Source: Pseudomonas oryzihabitans
GTDB taxonomy: Bacteria > Pseudomonadota > Gammaproteobacteria > Pseudomonadales > Pseudomonadaceae
Assembly (NCBI RefSeq): GCF_007665395.1
Contig: NZ_VDND01000004.1
Location: forward strand, 359,847-423,846
Direction of reading: 5' to 3'
Length of the DNA stretch: 64,000 nt
Shown here: in pieces, positions 22,118-30,731 of the stretch
Position numbering within the stretch: position 1 is the stretch's first letter
Layout of the letters: each line of letters starts with the position of its first letter
Translations under genes and position numbers: made by a program
Notes under the pieces: model-generated
What the model saw: the letters and a program-made list of their open reading frames with translations, nothing else
What the model was told of the DNA's origin: nothing
Database searches by the model: none

Positions 22118-22777
22118 TCAGCGCGCCAGGCTGGGTGGCAGGCAGACGCCGGTACCCGCCAGGCCGCAATAGCCATTGGGGTTCTTTGCCAGGTATTGCT
22201 GGTGATAGGCCTCGGCGTAGTAGAACGGCGGCAGCGGAGTGATCTCGGTGGTGATCTCGCCGTAGCCGGCCTCGGCCAGTTGGGCCTGGAAGGCCGCCTG
22301 GCTGGCCTCGAAGGCCTCGCGCTGGCTTTCGTCGGTGTAGTAGAGCGCCGAGCGATACTGGGTGCCGACGTCGTTGCCCTGGCGCATGCCCTGGGTCGGG
22401 TCGTGGGCTTCCCAGAAGAGCTTCAGCAGCGCATCCAGCGAGGTCTGGGCCGGATCGAACACCACCAGCACCACCTCGGTGTGGCCGGTCAGGCCGGAGC
22501 AGACTTCTTCGTAGGTCGGATTGGGCGTGTAGCCACCGGCATAGCCGGCTGCCGTGGTCCAGACCCCGGGTTGTTGCCAGAAGCGTCGCTCGACGCCCCA
22601 GAAGCAGCCCATGCCGACCACCAGGCTCTGCAGGCCGGCGGGGAAGGGACCCTGCAGCGGATTGCCATTGACGAAGTGGGCCGCCGGCACGGCCATGGCC
22701 GTTTCGCGACCGGGCAGCGCCTGTTCGGCGGCGGGCAGGTGGCTTTTCTTGGTCAGGATTTCGGAACGCAGGACCAT
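22118..22777 (-). CDS. msrA: peptide-methionine (S)-S-oxide reductase MsrA
   Basis: MsrA repairs oxidised methionine (S-sulfoxide) in proteins, using thioredoxin. The 219-residue protein has the active-site motif [13 protein letters not shown] with the catalytic Cys at about residue 57. It also has [50 protein letters not shown] in parts, and a C-terminal [13 protein letters not shown] with a second (resolving) Cys. GAGGT precedes the ATG at 22777. It lies 81 bases downstream of dipA on the same strand. Confidence 0.96.
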   Translation of the reverse strand: MVLRSEILTKKSHLPAAEQALPGRETAMAVPAAHFVNGNPLQGPFPAGLQSLVVGMGCFWGVERRFWQQPGVWTTAAGYAGGYTPNPTYEEVCSGLTGHTEVVLVVFDPAQTSLDALLKLFWEAHDPTQGMRQGNDVGTQYRSALYYTDESQREAFEASQAAFQAQLAEAGYGEITTEITPLPPFYYAEAYHQQYLAKNPNGYCGLAGTGVCLPPSLAR

Positions 22778-22858
22778 GGGATACCTCGTTGGAAAAGGTC
22801 AGGCGAAAGACTCAGTGTACGCAAAATCGCCGTGGCCGGGTCGGCACCGCTCGGCGGC

Positions 22859-25465
22859 TCAGCGCGCCTGCAGGTAGCGCGCCAGGGCGGCGTCGAGCTG
22901 GTCGGCCGGAATGGGCTTGTCGAACAGATAGCCCTGGCCGATATCGCAGCGATGATGGCGCAGGAAAGCCAGCTGTTCGGTCGTTTCTATGCCCTCGGCA
23001 ACCACCTGCAGCCGCAGGTTATGGGCCATGGCGATCACCGCGGAGGTGATTTCCATGTCGTCCTGGTTGTCCGGGATGTCCTTGATGAAACTCCTGTCGA
23101 TCTTGATGATGTCGATGGGGAATTTTTTCAAGTAGCTGAGCGACGAATAGCCGGTGCCGAAGTCGTCCATCGCCAGGCTCATGCCCAGGCGCTTGAGGGC
23201 TTCGAGGGTGTTGCGGGTGGCGTCGGTGGCATCCAGCAGCAGGCTCTCGGTGAGCTCCAGTTCCAGGCGCTCGGGGGCGATGCCTTCCTCGTCAAGGATG
23301 GTGACGAAGGACTGCACCAGATCGGGATCGGTGAATTGCTTGGGCGACAGGTTGATGGCGATCTGCAGATCGGCGAAACCCGCGGCGGCGAGGCGGTGCA
23401 ACTGGCGGCAGACCTCGCGGATGATCCATTTGCCGATGGGCACGATGAGCCCGGTTTCCTCGGCGATGCTGATGAACTGGTCGGGGCGGATCATGCCCTT
23501 TTCCGGATGCTGCCAGCGGATTAGGGCCTCCAGGCCGAGCAGCTTGGCCCGGCGCAGGCAGACCTTGGGCTGGTAGTGCACCAGCAGCTCGTTCTGCTCT
23601 AGCGCCCGGCGCAGGTTGTTCTGCACGAACAGCTTGTTGCTGGCCTCGGCGATCAGCGCCTCGGTGAACACCTGGACCTGGTGGCCGCCCGTGGCCTTGG
23701 CGCGGTGCAGGGCGAGGCCGGCGTGCTTGATCAGGGTCTGGGGATCGGTCTCGTGCGGCCGTGCGGTGGTCAGGCCGATCGAGCAACTGATCAGGGTCGG
23801 GTGACCTTCCACGTAGAGCGGCGGGTCCAGGGCCACCAGGGTGTCGCGGGCCAGGCTGGCGGCAGACACCGCGTCCATGCCCTCGAGCAGCACGGCGAAT
23901 TCGTTGCTGGCGATGCGGGCGATCAGCGCCCCCTTGCCCAGGGCGCTGCGCAGGCGACGCGCCAGGCCGACCAGCAACTGGTCACCGATGCGGTGGCCCA
24001 GGCTGTCGTTGACGCGCTTGAAGTTGTCCACGTCCACCAGCAGCAGCGAGTGTTCCCGGCTGGGATTCGACTGCTCCAGGCGCGCCTCCAGGCGGGCGAT
24101 GAAATGGCTGCGGTTGGCCAGCCCGGTGAGGCTGTCGCGGAACACCATCTCGTCGTTGTGCTGCTGGGCGAAGCGGGTCTTGCTGGTGTCCTGGAAGATC
24201 CCGAGATAACCCTGGAGGTCACCGTTGGGCTGCTGGATCTTGGAGATCGACAACTGGCCCCAGTAGGTCTCACCGTCGCGACGATAGCAGCGCAACTCGC
24301 CCTGCCAGCTGTCCTGGTGGGCCAGGCGCTGCCAGCCTTCGTAGAGTAGCTCGCTCCAGTTCTCCAGCGCCGGCAGGGATTCGATCAACATGCCCTGGAG
24401 CTTGCCGATGGGATAGCCGGTGATCCGCGCGAAACTGTCCGTGGCGTGCTCCAGGCGGCCGCTGGCGTCCAGCAGCAGGAAGGCATCGCTGCTGGCCTCC
24501 ATCACCCGGGTCAGCGGATGGGCGATCTCCGGCACGCTGTTCGCCTGGTGTAACAGGGTCGCCAGACACTCCGCCAGGCTGCGGGCGAAGGCGACGTCCT
24601 CGGCTTCCCAGGTGGCCGCCCGGTCGCGTCTCAGGCAGAGCAGGCCGGTCAGCTGGCCGTCATGGACCAGGGCCACGTCCAGCGCCGTCCCGCCGCCGGT
24701 GTGGAGCGGCTGCAACACCTGGCTGGCATCCTCGATCACCCCTTCCTCGCGGAGGCGGCGGCGGTGATTGCTGCACAGCGAGGGCAGGCGCTCCTCCTTG
24801 CACAGGGTGACCAGGCCATTGCCTTCGTAGCGCCACAGACTCAGCTGGTCGACGGCGAAGGCGGCGGGTCCCTGGGTGCGCAGCAGCTCCACCAGTTCGT
24901 CGTCGACCGGTGCCTGGCGCAGCGCCAGGCGGGCCAGTTCGAGCAGCAGGCTCTGCCGCGCCTGGGCCATCGCCAGGCGTTGCTGGCTATGGTCCTGGCT
25001 GTCCTGCAGCAGCGAGAGCGTCGAGCGCAGGGCCAGGTTGTGGGCTTCCCATTCGCCGGCCAGGGCATCGTCGTTCAAGACCCGCAGCAGGTAGCCCTGC
25101 AGCAGCGGGCGGCCATGGCGCTGCAGACTCTCGCCCACCTCGATGACCTGGCAAGGCGCGCCGGGGGAATGGAAGAGGTAACGCACCTGATAGCTGCCAT
25201 GTTCGGCGAGCTGCAGCTGGATGTCCTCGTGCAGGCGGTGACGGACACTGGGTTCCATCAGGCTGGCGTAAGGGGCATCGATGAGGGAGCACAGCGCCTG
25301 GGCGGGCAGGCCGAGGCTGGTCTCGCAGCGGGAGTCGAGGTAGAGCATCGCCCAGGAGGCTTCATTCAGACGTTCGAAGCGCAGCAGGCCCAATCGGGCA
25401 GGCGCTTTGAGAGCGCCCGCCTGATCGGCTACCGCGGCATCGGCAGCATCGGAATGAATACTCAT
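22859..25465 (-). CDS. dipA: PAS-GAF-GGDEF-EAL cyclic di-GMP phosphodiesterase, DipA-like
   Basis: This 868-residue cytoplasmic signalling protein has an N-terminal PAS-like region (about 25-140), a GAF-like region (about 170-310), a PAS domain (about 325-440, ATDSFARITGYPIGKLQG), a GGDEF domain (about 445-600) and an EAL domain (about 615-868). The GGDEF signature is degenerate (ASNEF), so synthase activity is not expected. The EAL domain is intact: EALIRW, the QFISIAEETGLI loop, LTESLLLD, MDDFGTGYSSL and KIDRSFIKDI. It should hydrolyse c-di-GMP, as P. aeruginosa DipA/Pch does in biofilm dispersal. The start at 25465 (MSIHSDAAD) is preferred over an in-frame ATG at 25627, whose extra 54 residues look non-coding. 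Confidence 0.9.
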   Translation of the reverse strand: MSIHSDAADAAVADQAGALKAPARLGLLRFERLNEASWAMLYLDSRCETSLGLPAQALCSLIDAPYASLMEPSVRHRLHEDIQLQLAEHGSYQVRYLFHSPGAPCQVIEVGESLQRHGRPLLQGYLLRVLNDDALAGEWEAHNLALRSTLSLLQDSQDHSQQRLAMAQARQSLLLELARLALRQAPVDDELVELLRTQGPAAFAVDQLSLWRYEGNGLVTLCKEERLPSLCSNHRRRLREEGVIEDASQVLQPLHTGGGTALDVALVHDGQLTGLLCLRRDRAATWEAEDVAFARSLAECLATLLHQANSVPEIAHPLTRVMEASSDAFLLLDASGRLEHATDSFARITGYPIGKLQGMLIESLPALENWSELLYEGWQRLAHQDSWQGELRCYRRDGETYWGQLSISKIQQPNGDLQGYLGIFQDTSKTRFAQQHNDEMVFRDSLTGLANRSHFIARLEARLEQSNPSREHSLLLVDVDNFKRVNDSLGHRIGDQLLVGLARRLRSALGKGALIARIASNEFAVLLEGMDAVSAASLARDTLVALDPPLYVEGHPTLISCSIGLTTARPHETDPQTLIKHAGLALHRAKATGGHQVQVFTEALIAEASNKLFVQNNLRRALEQNELLVHYQPKVCLRRAKLLGLEALIRWQHPEKGMIRPDQFISIAEETGLIVPIGKWIIREVCRQLHRLAAAGFADLQIAINLSPKQFTDPDLVQSFVTILDEEGIAPERLELELTESLLLDATDATRNTLEALKRLGMSLAMDDFGTGYSSLSYLKKFPIDIIKIDRSFIKDIPDNQDDMEITSAVIAMAHNLRLQVVAEGIETTEQLAFLRHHRCDIGQGYLFDKPIPADQLDAALARYLQAR

Positions 25466-25600
25466 GCGAGGGTCCGCGTCCTTGTGAAGACGGAAAGAGG
25501 TCCTAGGGTTATCGGAAAGGACAGACAAATCATTAATCCTTTTTCCTCTCCGCCTCGCCAGCACGCTGGGATGGCTGCCAAGGGTGCCCGATGAGACCCG

Positions 25601-25631
25601 ACGGGTGCAAGGGCGAAGGCCGAGCACCCAT
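25601..25631. repeat. short inverted repeat upstream of dipA
   Basis: ACGGGTGC at 25601-25608 is mirrored by GCACCCAT at 25624-25631, with one wobble. Together with flanking GTAGGATGGGTGC on the reverse strand, it resembles a degenerate intergenic repeat. It lies in the 280-base gap between dipA and the aceF stop, which otherwise holds only the terminator below and the presumed dipA promoter (no clear boxes). Confidence 0.35.
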
Positions 25632-25666
25632 CCTACCTTTTTCCTCGGTCTTTCGGTGGAGCTGGC

Positions 25667-25698
25667 AGCAGAAACCCCGCCAAGGCGGGGTTTCTGCT
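25667..25698 (-). terminator. strong hairpin downstream of aceEF
   Basis: A perfect 15-bp stem (AGCAGAAACCCCGCC, 2-base centre, GGCGGGGTTTCTGCT) lies 48 bases after the aceF stop. T-rich bases are within the stem arm rather than after it. It most likely ends the aceEF transcript. Confidence 0.75.
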
Positions 25699-25745
25699 CT
25701 ACACCGGAGGACGGTGACCAGGTCCGGTCACCGCCGCGTGGCGTG

Positions 25746-27731
25746 TTACAGCAGCAGGCCGCGGATCTCGGCCAGCAGATCGCCCAGGCGCTTGGTGAAG
25801 CGCGCCGCGGCAGCCCCGTTGATCACACGGTGATCATAGGACAGCGACAGCGGCAGCATCAGGCGCGGCTGGAAGGCCTTGCCGTCCCAGACCGGCTGCA
25901 TGCTGGCCTTGGACACGCCGAGGATCGCCACTTCCGGGGCATTGACGATCGGCGTGAAGCCGGTGCCGCCGATGTGACCCAGGCTGGAGATGGTGAAGCA
26001 GGCGCCCTGCATGTCGTCACCGCTGAGCTTCTTGGTCCGGGCCTTTTCCGCCAGCTGGGCGGCTTCGGCGGCGAGTTGCAGGAGGCTCTTCTGGTCGACG
26101 TTGCGGATGACCGGGACCAGCAGGCCGTCCGGGGTGTCCACGGCGAAGCCGATGTTCACGTACTTCTTGCGGATCACCGCCTTGCCGCTGGGGGCCAGGG
26201 AGGCGTTGAAGTCCGGCAGCTCCTTGAGCACATGGGCACAGGCCTTGAGCAGGAACGGCAGGATGGTCAGCTTGACGCCGGCCTTTTCCGCCACGGCTTT
26301 CTGGCCAACGCGGAAGGCTTCCAGATCGGTCACGTCGGACTGGTCGAACTGGGTGACGTGGGGCACGTTCAGCCAGCTGCGATGCAGGTTGTTGGCACCG
26401 ACCTGCATGAGGCGCGTCATCGGCACCTCTTCGATCTCGCCGAACTTGCTGAAGTCCACGGTGGGGATCGGCGGGATGCCGGCGCCACCGGTGGCACCCG
26501 CAGCCGCGGCCGGAGCCGCCTTGCTCTTCTGCAGCTGATCCTTGACGTAGGTCTGGACGTCTTCCTTGAGGATACGGCCCTTGGGACCGGTCGGAGTGAC
26601 CTCGCCCAGATCGACGCCGAACTCGCGGGCGACCATACGCACGGCCGGGCCGGCATGGACCTTCTTGCCCTTGCCGGCGGCAGGCGCGCTGGCGGGAGCG
26701 GCGGCCTTGGCCGGAGCCTCGGCTTGCTTCGCCGGCACCGGGGCGCTGGCAGCGTTGCCGGCAGCCGGCTTGGCGGCCTGCTTGGGTGCGGCACCGGCCA
26801 CCTTCAGGGTCAGGATCAGATCGCCGGTCTTGGCCTGGTCGTTGACCTTGATGGCGACGCTCTCCACCACGCCCGCTTTGGGCGCCGGGATTTCCATGCT
26901 GGCCTTGTCGGACTCCAGCACGATCAGCGACTGCTCGGCCTTGACCTGGTCACCGGCCTTGACCAGCACCTCGATGACGTTGGCACTGCCGGTGGAACCG
27001 ATGTCGGGGACCTTGATTTCCTCGACCGACTCACCGGCCGGCTCGGCGGCGGCTGCCTCGTGCAGCTCGGGCTCGGCGGCTTCCTTGGCGGGCTTGTCGC
27101 CGGCCTTGGACTCCACGCTCTTGCTCGGCTTGGCGTTGGCGGCGCCCTTGAGCACCAGGATCAGATCGCCGGTGCCCACTTCGTCGCCGACCTTGATGGA
27201 AACGCTCTCCACCACGCCAGCGGCGGGGGAGGGGATTTCCATGCTGGCCTTGTCGGATTCCAGGGTGATCAGCGTCTGCTCGGCGGCGATGGTGTCGCCG
27301 GGCTTGACCGCCACCTCGATGATGCTGGCCTTGCCGCTGGAGCCGATGTCGGGGACATGGATCTCCTGGGCTTCGCCTTCGCCGGCGGACGCCGAGGCGT
27401 CCTCGTCGCCGGCCGGCGTCGGGGTTTCGCTTTCCTCGACCTGGGTCTGCTTGGACTCGGCCTTGGGTTCGGCGGCGGGTTCGCTGCCGGTGGCGGCGTC
27501 CTCGCCTTCCAGGTCGATCAGCAGATCACCGGTCTTGAGGGTGTCGCCGACCTTGATGTGCAGGGCGGCGATCTTGCCGGCCTTGGGGGCCGGGATCTCC
27601 ATGCTGGCCTTGTCGGACTCCAGCACCACCAGGCTCTGCTCGGCCTCGACGGTATCGCCGACCTTCACCAGCAGCTCGATGACTTCGCCGTCGCCACTGC
27701 CGATGTCGGGTACGCGGATGGTCTCGCTCAC
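25746..27731 (-). CDS. aceF: pyruvate dehydrogenase E2, dihydrolipoyl acetyltransferase
   Basis: E2 is the core of the pyruvate dehydrogenase complex and passes the acetyl group to CoA. The 661-residue protein has three lipoyl domains (about 3-76, 122-196 and 239-313), each with the lipoylated Lys in ESDKASMEIP. They are joined by Ala/Pro/Glu-rich linkers. An E3-binding domain (about 362-398, VRMVAREFGVDLGEV...GRILKEDVQ) and the catalytic domain (about 430-661) follow, ending with the active-site SYDHRVINGAAAARF. Three lipoyl domains match E. coli AceF; as I recall P. aeruginosa AceF has two. The start is a GTG at 27731 with GAGGAAAC upstream. It follows aceE by 28 bases. Confidence 0.97.
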   Translation of the reverse strand: MSETIRVPDIGSGDGEVIELLVKVGDTVEAEQSLVVLESDKASMEIPAPKAGKIAALHIKVGDTLKTGDLLIDLEGEDAATGSEPAAEPKAESKQTQVEESETPTPAGDEDASASAGEGEAQEIHVPDIGSSGKASIIEVAVKPGDTIAAEQTLITLESDKASMEIPSPAAGVVESVSIKVGDEVGTGDLILVLKGAANAKPSKSVESKAGDKPAKEAAEPELHEAAAAEPAGESVEEIKVPDIGSTGSANVIEVLVKAGDQVKAEQSLIVLESDKASMEIPAPKAGVVESVAIKVNDQAKTGDLILTLKVAGAAPKQAAKPAAGNAASAPVPAKQAEAPAKAAAPASAPAAGKGKKVHAGPAVRMVAREFGVDLGEVTPTGPKGRILKEDVQTYVKDQLQKSKAAPAAAAGATGGAGIPPIPTVDFSKFGEIEEVPMTRLMQVGANNLHRSWLNVPHVTQFDQSDVTDLEAFRVGQKAVAEKAGVKLTILPFLLKACAHVLKELPDFNASLAPSGKAVIRKKYVNIGFAVDTPDGLLVPVIRNVDQKSLLQLAAEAAQLAEKARTKKLSGDDMQGACFTISSLGHIGGTGFTPIVNAPEVAILGVSKASMQPVWDGKAFQPRLMLPLSLSYDHRVINGAAAARFTKRLGDLLAEIRGLLL

Positions 27732-27759
27732 AATTGTTTCCTCTTATCCGTGTGCCGCA

Positions 27760-30402
27760 TCAGCAATCCAGGGGATTGCGCTTCTCGGTGTCGATGCCGA
27801 ACTTGGTGATGGCGTCGGCCACGACCTTGCGTTCCAGCTTGCCTTGGTTGGCCAGCGCCTGCAGAGCGGCGACGGCTACCCAGCGGCGGTCGACCTCGAA
27901 GTGATCACGCAGCTTCTTGCGGCTGTCGCTGCGACCGAAGCCGTCGGTACCCAGCACCTGGAATTCGGTGGGGACCCACTGGCGGATCTGATCGGCGAAC
28001 AGCTTCATGTAGTCGGTGGAGGCGATGACCGGACCCTGGCGCTCGCCCAGGCACTGCTCGACGTAGGTCAGGCGGCGCTCTTCCAGCGGGTGCAGGCGGT
28101 TCCAGCGATCCACGGCCAGGCCTTCGCGGCGCAGTTCGTTGAAGCTGGTGACGCTCCAGATATCGGCGCCGACACCCATCTCGCGCAGCAGGCCAGCGGC
28201 AGCGCGGACCTCGTTGAGGATGGTGCCCGAGCCCAGCAGCTGGACGCGGTGCTTGAAGTCGCCCTTTTCTTCTTCCAGCAGGTACATGCCCTTGATGATG
28301 CCGTCTTCGACACCCTCCGGCATGGCTGGCTGCTGGTAGTTCTCGTTCATCACGGTGATGTAGTAGAAGACGCTCTGCTGCAGTTCCATCATCTGATGGA
28401 TGCCCTCGCGCATGATCACCGCCAGCTCGTAGGCATAGGTGGGATCGTAGCTGCGGCAGTTGGGGATGGTGCCGGCCAGGATATGGCTGTGACCGTCCTC
28501 GTGCTGCAGGCCTTCACCGTTCAGGGTGGTACGACCGGAGGTCCCGCCGAGCAGGAAGCCACGGGTCTGGGCATCGCCCGCCGCCCAGGCCAGGTCGCCG
28601 ATGCGCTGGAAGCCGAACATCGAATAGAAGATGTAGACCGGCAGCATGGGCTGGTTGTAGTTGCTGTAGGCGGTACCGGCGGCGATGAAGGAGGACATGG
28701 CGCCGGCCTCGTTGAGGCCTTCCTGGAGGATCTGGCCGTCCTTCTCTTCGCGGTAGTACATCACCTGGTCGCGGTCGACCGGCTCATAGAGCTGGCCGTG
28801 GGGCGAGTAGATGCCCAGCTGGCGGAACATGCCTTCCATGCCGAAGGTGCGGGCCTCGTCGGCGAGGATGGGCACGATGCGCTTGCCCAGGTCCTTGTCC
28901 TTGACCAGTTGCGACAGGATCCGGCCGAAGGCCATGGTGGTGGAGATCTCGCGATCGCCGGAGCCGTCCAGTACGGCCTTCAGGGTGTCCAGCGGTGGCG
29001 TGGGGATGCTGATGCTGCGGGCGCGACGCTGGGGCAGGTGACCGCCCAGGGCTTCGCGGCGACCCATCAGGTACTTCATCTCGGCGCTGTCGTCGGCCGG
29101 ACGGTAGAAGGGCAGCTCGCTGAGCTGGGAATCGTTCAGCGGGATGTCGAAGCGATCGCGGAATTTCTTCAGCGAGTCCACATCGACCTTCTTGGTGTTG
29201 TGCGCGGTGTTCTTGGCTTCGCCGGCACCGGTACCGTAACCCTTGATGGTCTTGGCCAGGATGACGGTGGGCTGGCCCTTGTGGTTGACCGCCTGGTGGT
29301 AGGCCGCATAGACCTTGTAGGGGTCGTGACCGCCACGGTTGAGCTTCCAGATCTCGTCGTCGGACAGGTCCTCGACCATCTTCAGCAGCTCGGGATTGGC
29401 GCCGAAGAAGTGCTTGCGCACATAGGCACCGTCTTTCGCCTTGTAGTTCTGGTATTCACCATCGACCACGGCGTCCATGCGCTGCTGCATGCGGCCTTCG
29501 GTGTCGCGGGCGAACAGCGGGTCCCACATGCGGCCCCAGAGGACCTTGGTGACGTTCCAGTCGGCGCCGCGGAAGATGCCTTCCAGTTCCTGGACGATCT
29601 TGCCATTGCCGCGGACCGGGCCGTCGAGGCGCTGCAGGTTGCAGTTGATGACGAAGATCAGGTTGTCGAGGTTCTCGCGGCCGGCCAGGGAGATGGCACC
29701 CAGGGTTTCCGGCTCGTCGCACTCGCCGTCGCCGATGAAGCACCAGACCTTCTGCTTGCCGGCGGGGATGTAGCCGCGGTTCTCCAGGTACTTCATGAAG
29801 CGTGCCTGGTAGATGGCGGTGATGGGGCCCAGGCCCATGGAGACGGTGGGGAACTGCCAGAAGTCCGGCATCAGGTGCGGGTGCGGGTAGCTCGACAGGC
29901 CCTTGCCGTCCACTTCCTGGCGGAAATTGTTCATCTGGTCTTCGGAGAGGCGGCCTTCCAGGAAGGCACGGGCGTAGACGCCGGGGGAGGCATGGCCCTG
30001 GTAGTAGATCAGGTCGCCGCCGTGCTCTTCGTTGGGCGCCTTCCAGAAATAGTTGAAGCCGATGTCATAAAGGGTGGCGCTGGAGGCGAAGGTGGAGATG
30101 TGGCCACCCAGATCCGGATCCTTGAGGTTGGCGCGCATGACCATCGCCAGGGCGTTCCAGCGGACCAGCGAGCGGATGCGCCGCTCCATGAACAGGTCGC
30201 CCGGCATGTGGGCTTCCCTGGTCACTGGAATGGTGTTGCGATAGGGCGTAGTGATGGAGTAGGGCAGCTGGGTACCACTGCGGGTGGCCAGTTCGCCCAT
30301 GCGGGTCATCAGATAATGAACGCGCTCCTCGCCTTCGTGGTCGAGGACGGACTCCAGGGCGTCCAGCCATTCCTGGGTTTCGACGGGATCGAGATCTTGC
30401 AT
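27760..30402 (-). CDS. aceE: pyruvate dehydrogenase E1 component
   Basis: E1 is the thiamine-diphosphate enzyme that decarboxylates pyruvate and reductively acetylates the lipoyl groups of AceF. The 880-residue homodimeric type is recognised by MQDLDPVETQEWLDAL (start), the N-terminal ISTFASSATLYDIGFNYFW in parts, GDGECDEPETLGAI plus the following Asn (ThDP motif GDG...N), KTIKGYGTG and the long C-terminal transketolase-like domain. Length is close to E. coli AceE (887). GGAG precedes the ATG at 30402. It is the first gene of aceE-aceF and is divergent from glnE. Confidence 0.97.
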   Translation of the reverse strand: MQDLDPVETQEWLDALESVLDHEGEERVHYLMTRMGELATRSGTQLPYSITTPYRNTIPVTREAHMPGDLFMERRIRSLVRWNALAMVMRANLKDPDLGGHISTFASSATLYDIGFNYFWKAPNEEHGGDLIYYQGHASPGVYARAFLEGRLSEDQMNNFRQEVDGKGLSSYPHPHLMPDFWQFPTVSMGLGPITAIYQARFMKYLENRGYIPAGKQKVWCFIGDGECDEPETLGAISLAGRENLDNLIFVINCNLQRLDGPVRGNGKIVQELEGIFRGADWNVTKVLWGRMWDPLFARDTEGRMQQRMDAVVDGEYQNYKAKDGAYVRKHFFGANPELLKMVEDLSDDEIWKLNRGGHDPYKVYAAYHQAVNHKGQPTVILAKTIKGYGTGAGEAKNTAHNTKKVDVDSLKKFRDRFDIPLNDSQLSELPFYRPADDSAEMKYLMGRREALGGHLPQRRARSISIPTPPLDTLKAVLDGSGDREISTTMAFGRILSQLVKDKDLGKRIVPILADEARTFGMEGMFRQLGIYSPHGQLYEPVDRDQVMYYREEKDGQILQEGLNEAGAMSSFIAAGTAYSNYNQPMLPVYIFYSMFGFQRIGDLAWAAGDAQTRGFLLGGTSGRTTLNGEGLQHEDGHSHILAGTIPNCRSYDPTYAYELAVIMREGIHQMMELQQSVFYYITVMNENYQQPAMPEGVEDGIIKGMYLLEEEKGDFKHRVQLLGSGTILNEVRAAAGLLREMGVGADIWSVTSFNELRREGLAVDRWNRLHPLEERRLTYVEQCLGERQGPVIASTDYMKLFADQIRQWVPTEFQVLGTDGFGRSDSRKKLRDHFEVDRRWVAVAALQALANQGKLERKVVADAITKFGIDTEKRNPLDC

Positions 30403-30513
30403 GGCTTGCTCCAGGGCGGAAAGGCTTCCAGAATCGGTCGCCTCAGGGTCGCCGCCGGCCTCTTGGGGGCAGCGAAAATTCTTGGATTTATGACCGGACG
30501 GTTCCGATCGGCG

Positions 30514-30589
30514 TGTAGTTTTACTACAAATTCAATTCCGTTTCAGCTCCGAGCTGAAATGGATAAAAAACAATTCGACGTTTGTCGAA
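30514..30589. promoter_or_regulatory. three palindromes in the aceE-glnE divergent region
   Basis: The 329-base region 30403-30731 contains three clean inverted repeats. TGTAG-TTTTA-CTACA lies at 30514-30528, TTTCAGCTC-C-GAGCTGAAA at 30541-30559, and TTCGAC-GTTT-GTCGAA at 30574-30589. A fourth, GC-rich hairpin (CGGACC-GGGT-GGTCCG) is at 30646-30661, nearer glnE. The first has the GT...AC symmetry of GntR/FadR-family operators (PdhR-like), which fits control of aceEF. This is an inference; no regulator gene lies nearby. Confidence 0.45.
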
Positions 30590-30731
30590 CGCCCTACTCC
30601 AGGGCTCGCGAACTCCGAACCGCGGACGGAAAAACGGTTCCCGCTCGGACCGGGTGGTCCGTCGGAATGTCCCTCGAATCGGCTGCGCGGCAGGGGTGGC
30701 GACGTTCGACGGTCTTTGTGCAGGACTGCCC

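Noticed and set aside
21713..23524. A 603-codon frame running from the repeat array across msrA and dipA
   Set aside because: The first part is repeat translation (repeating VGWAEA-type peptide), the rest is antisense of two real genes.
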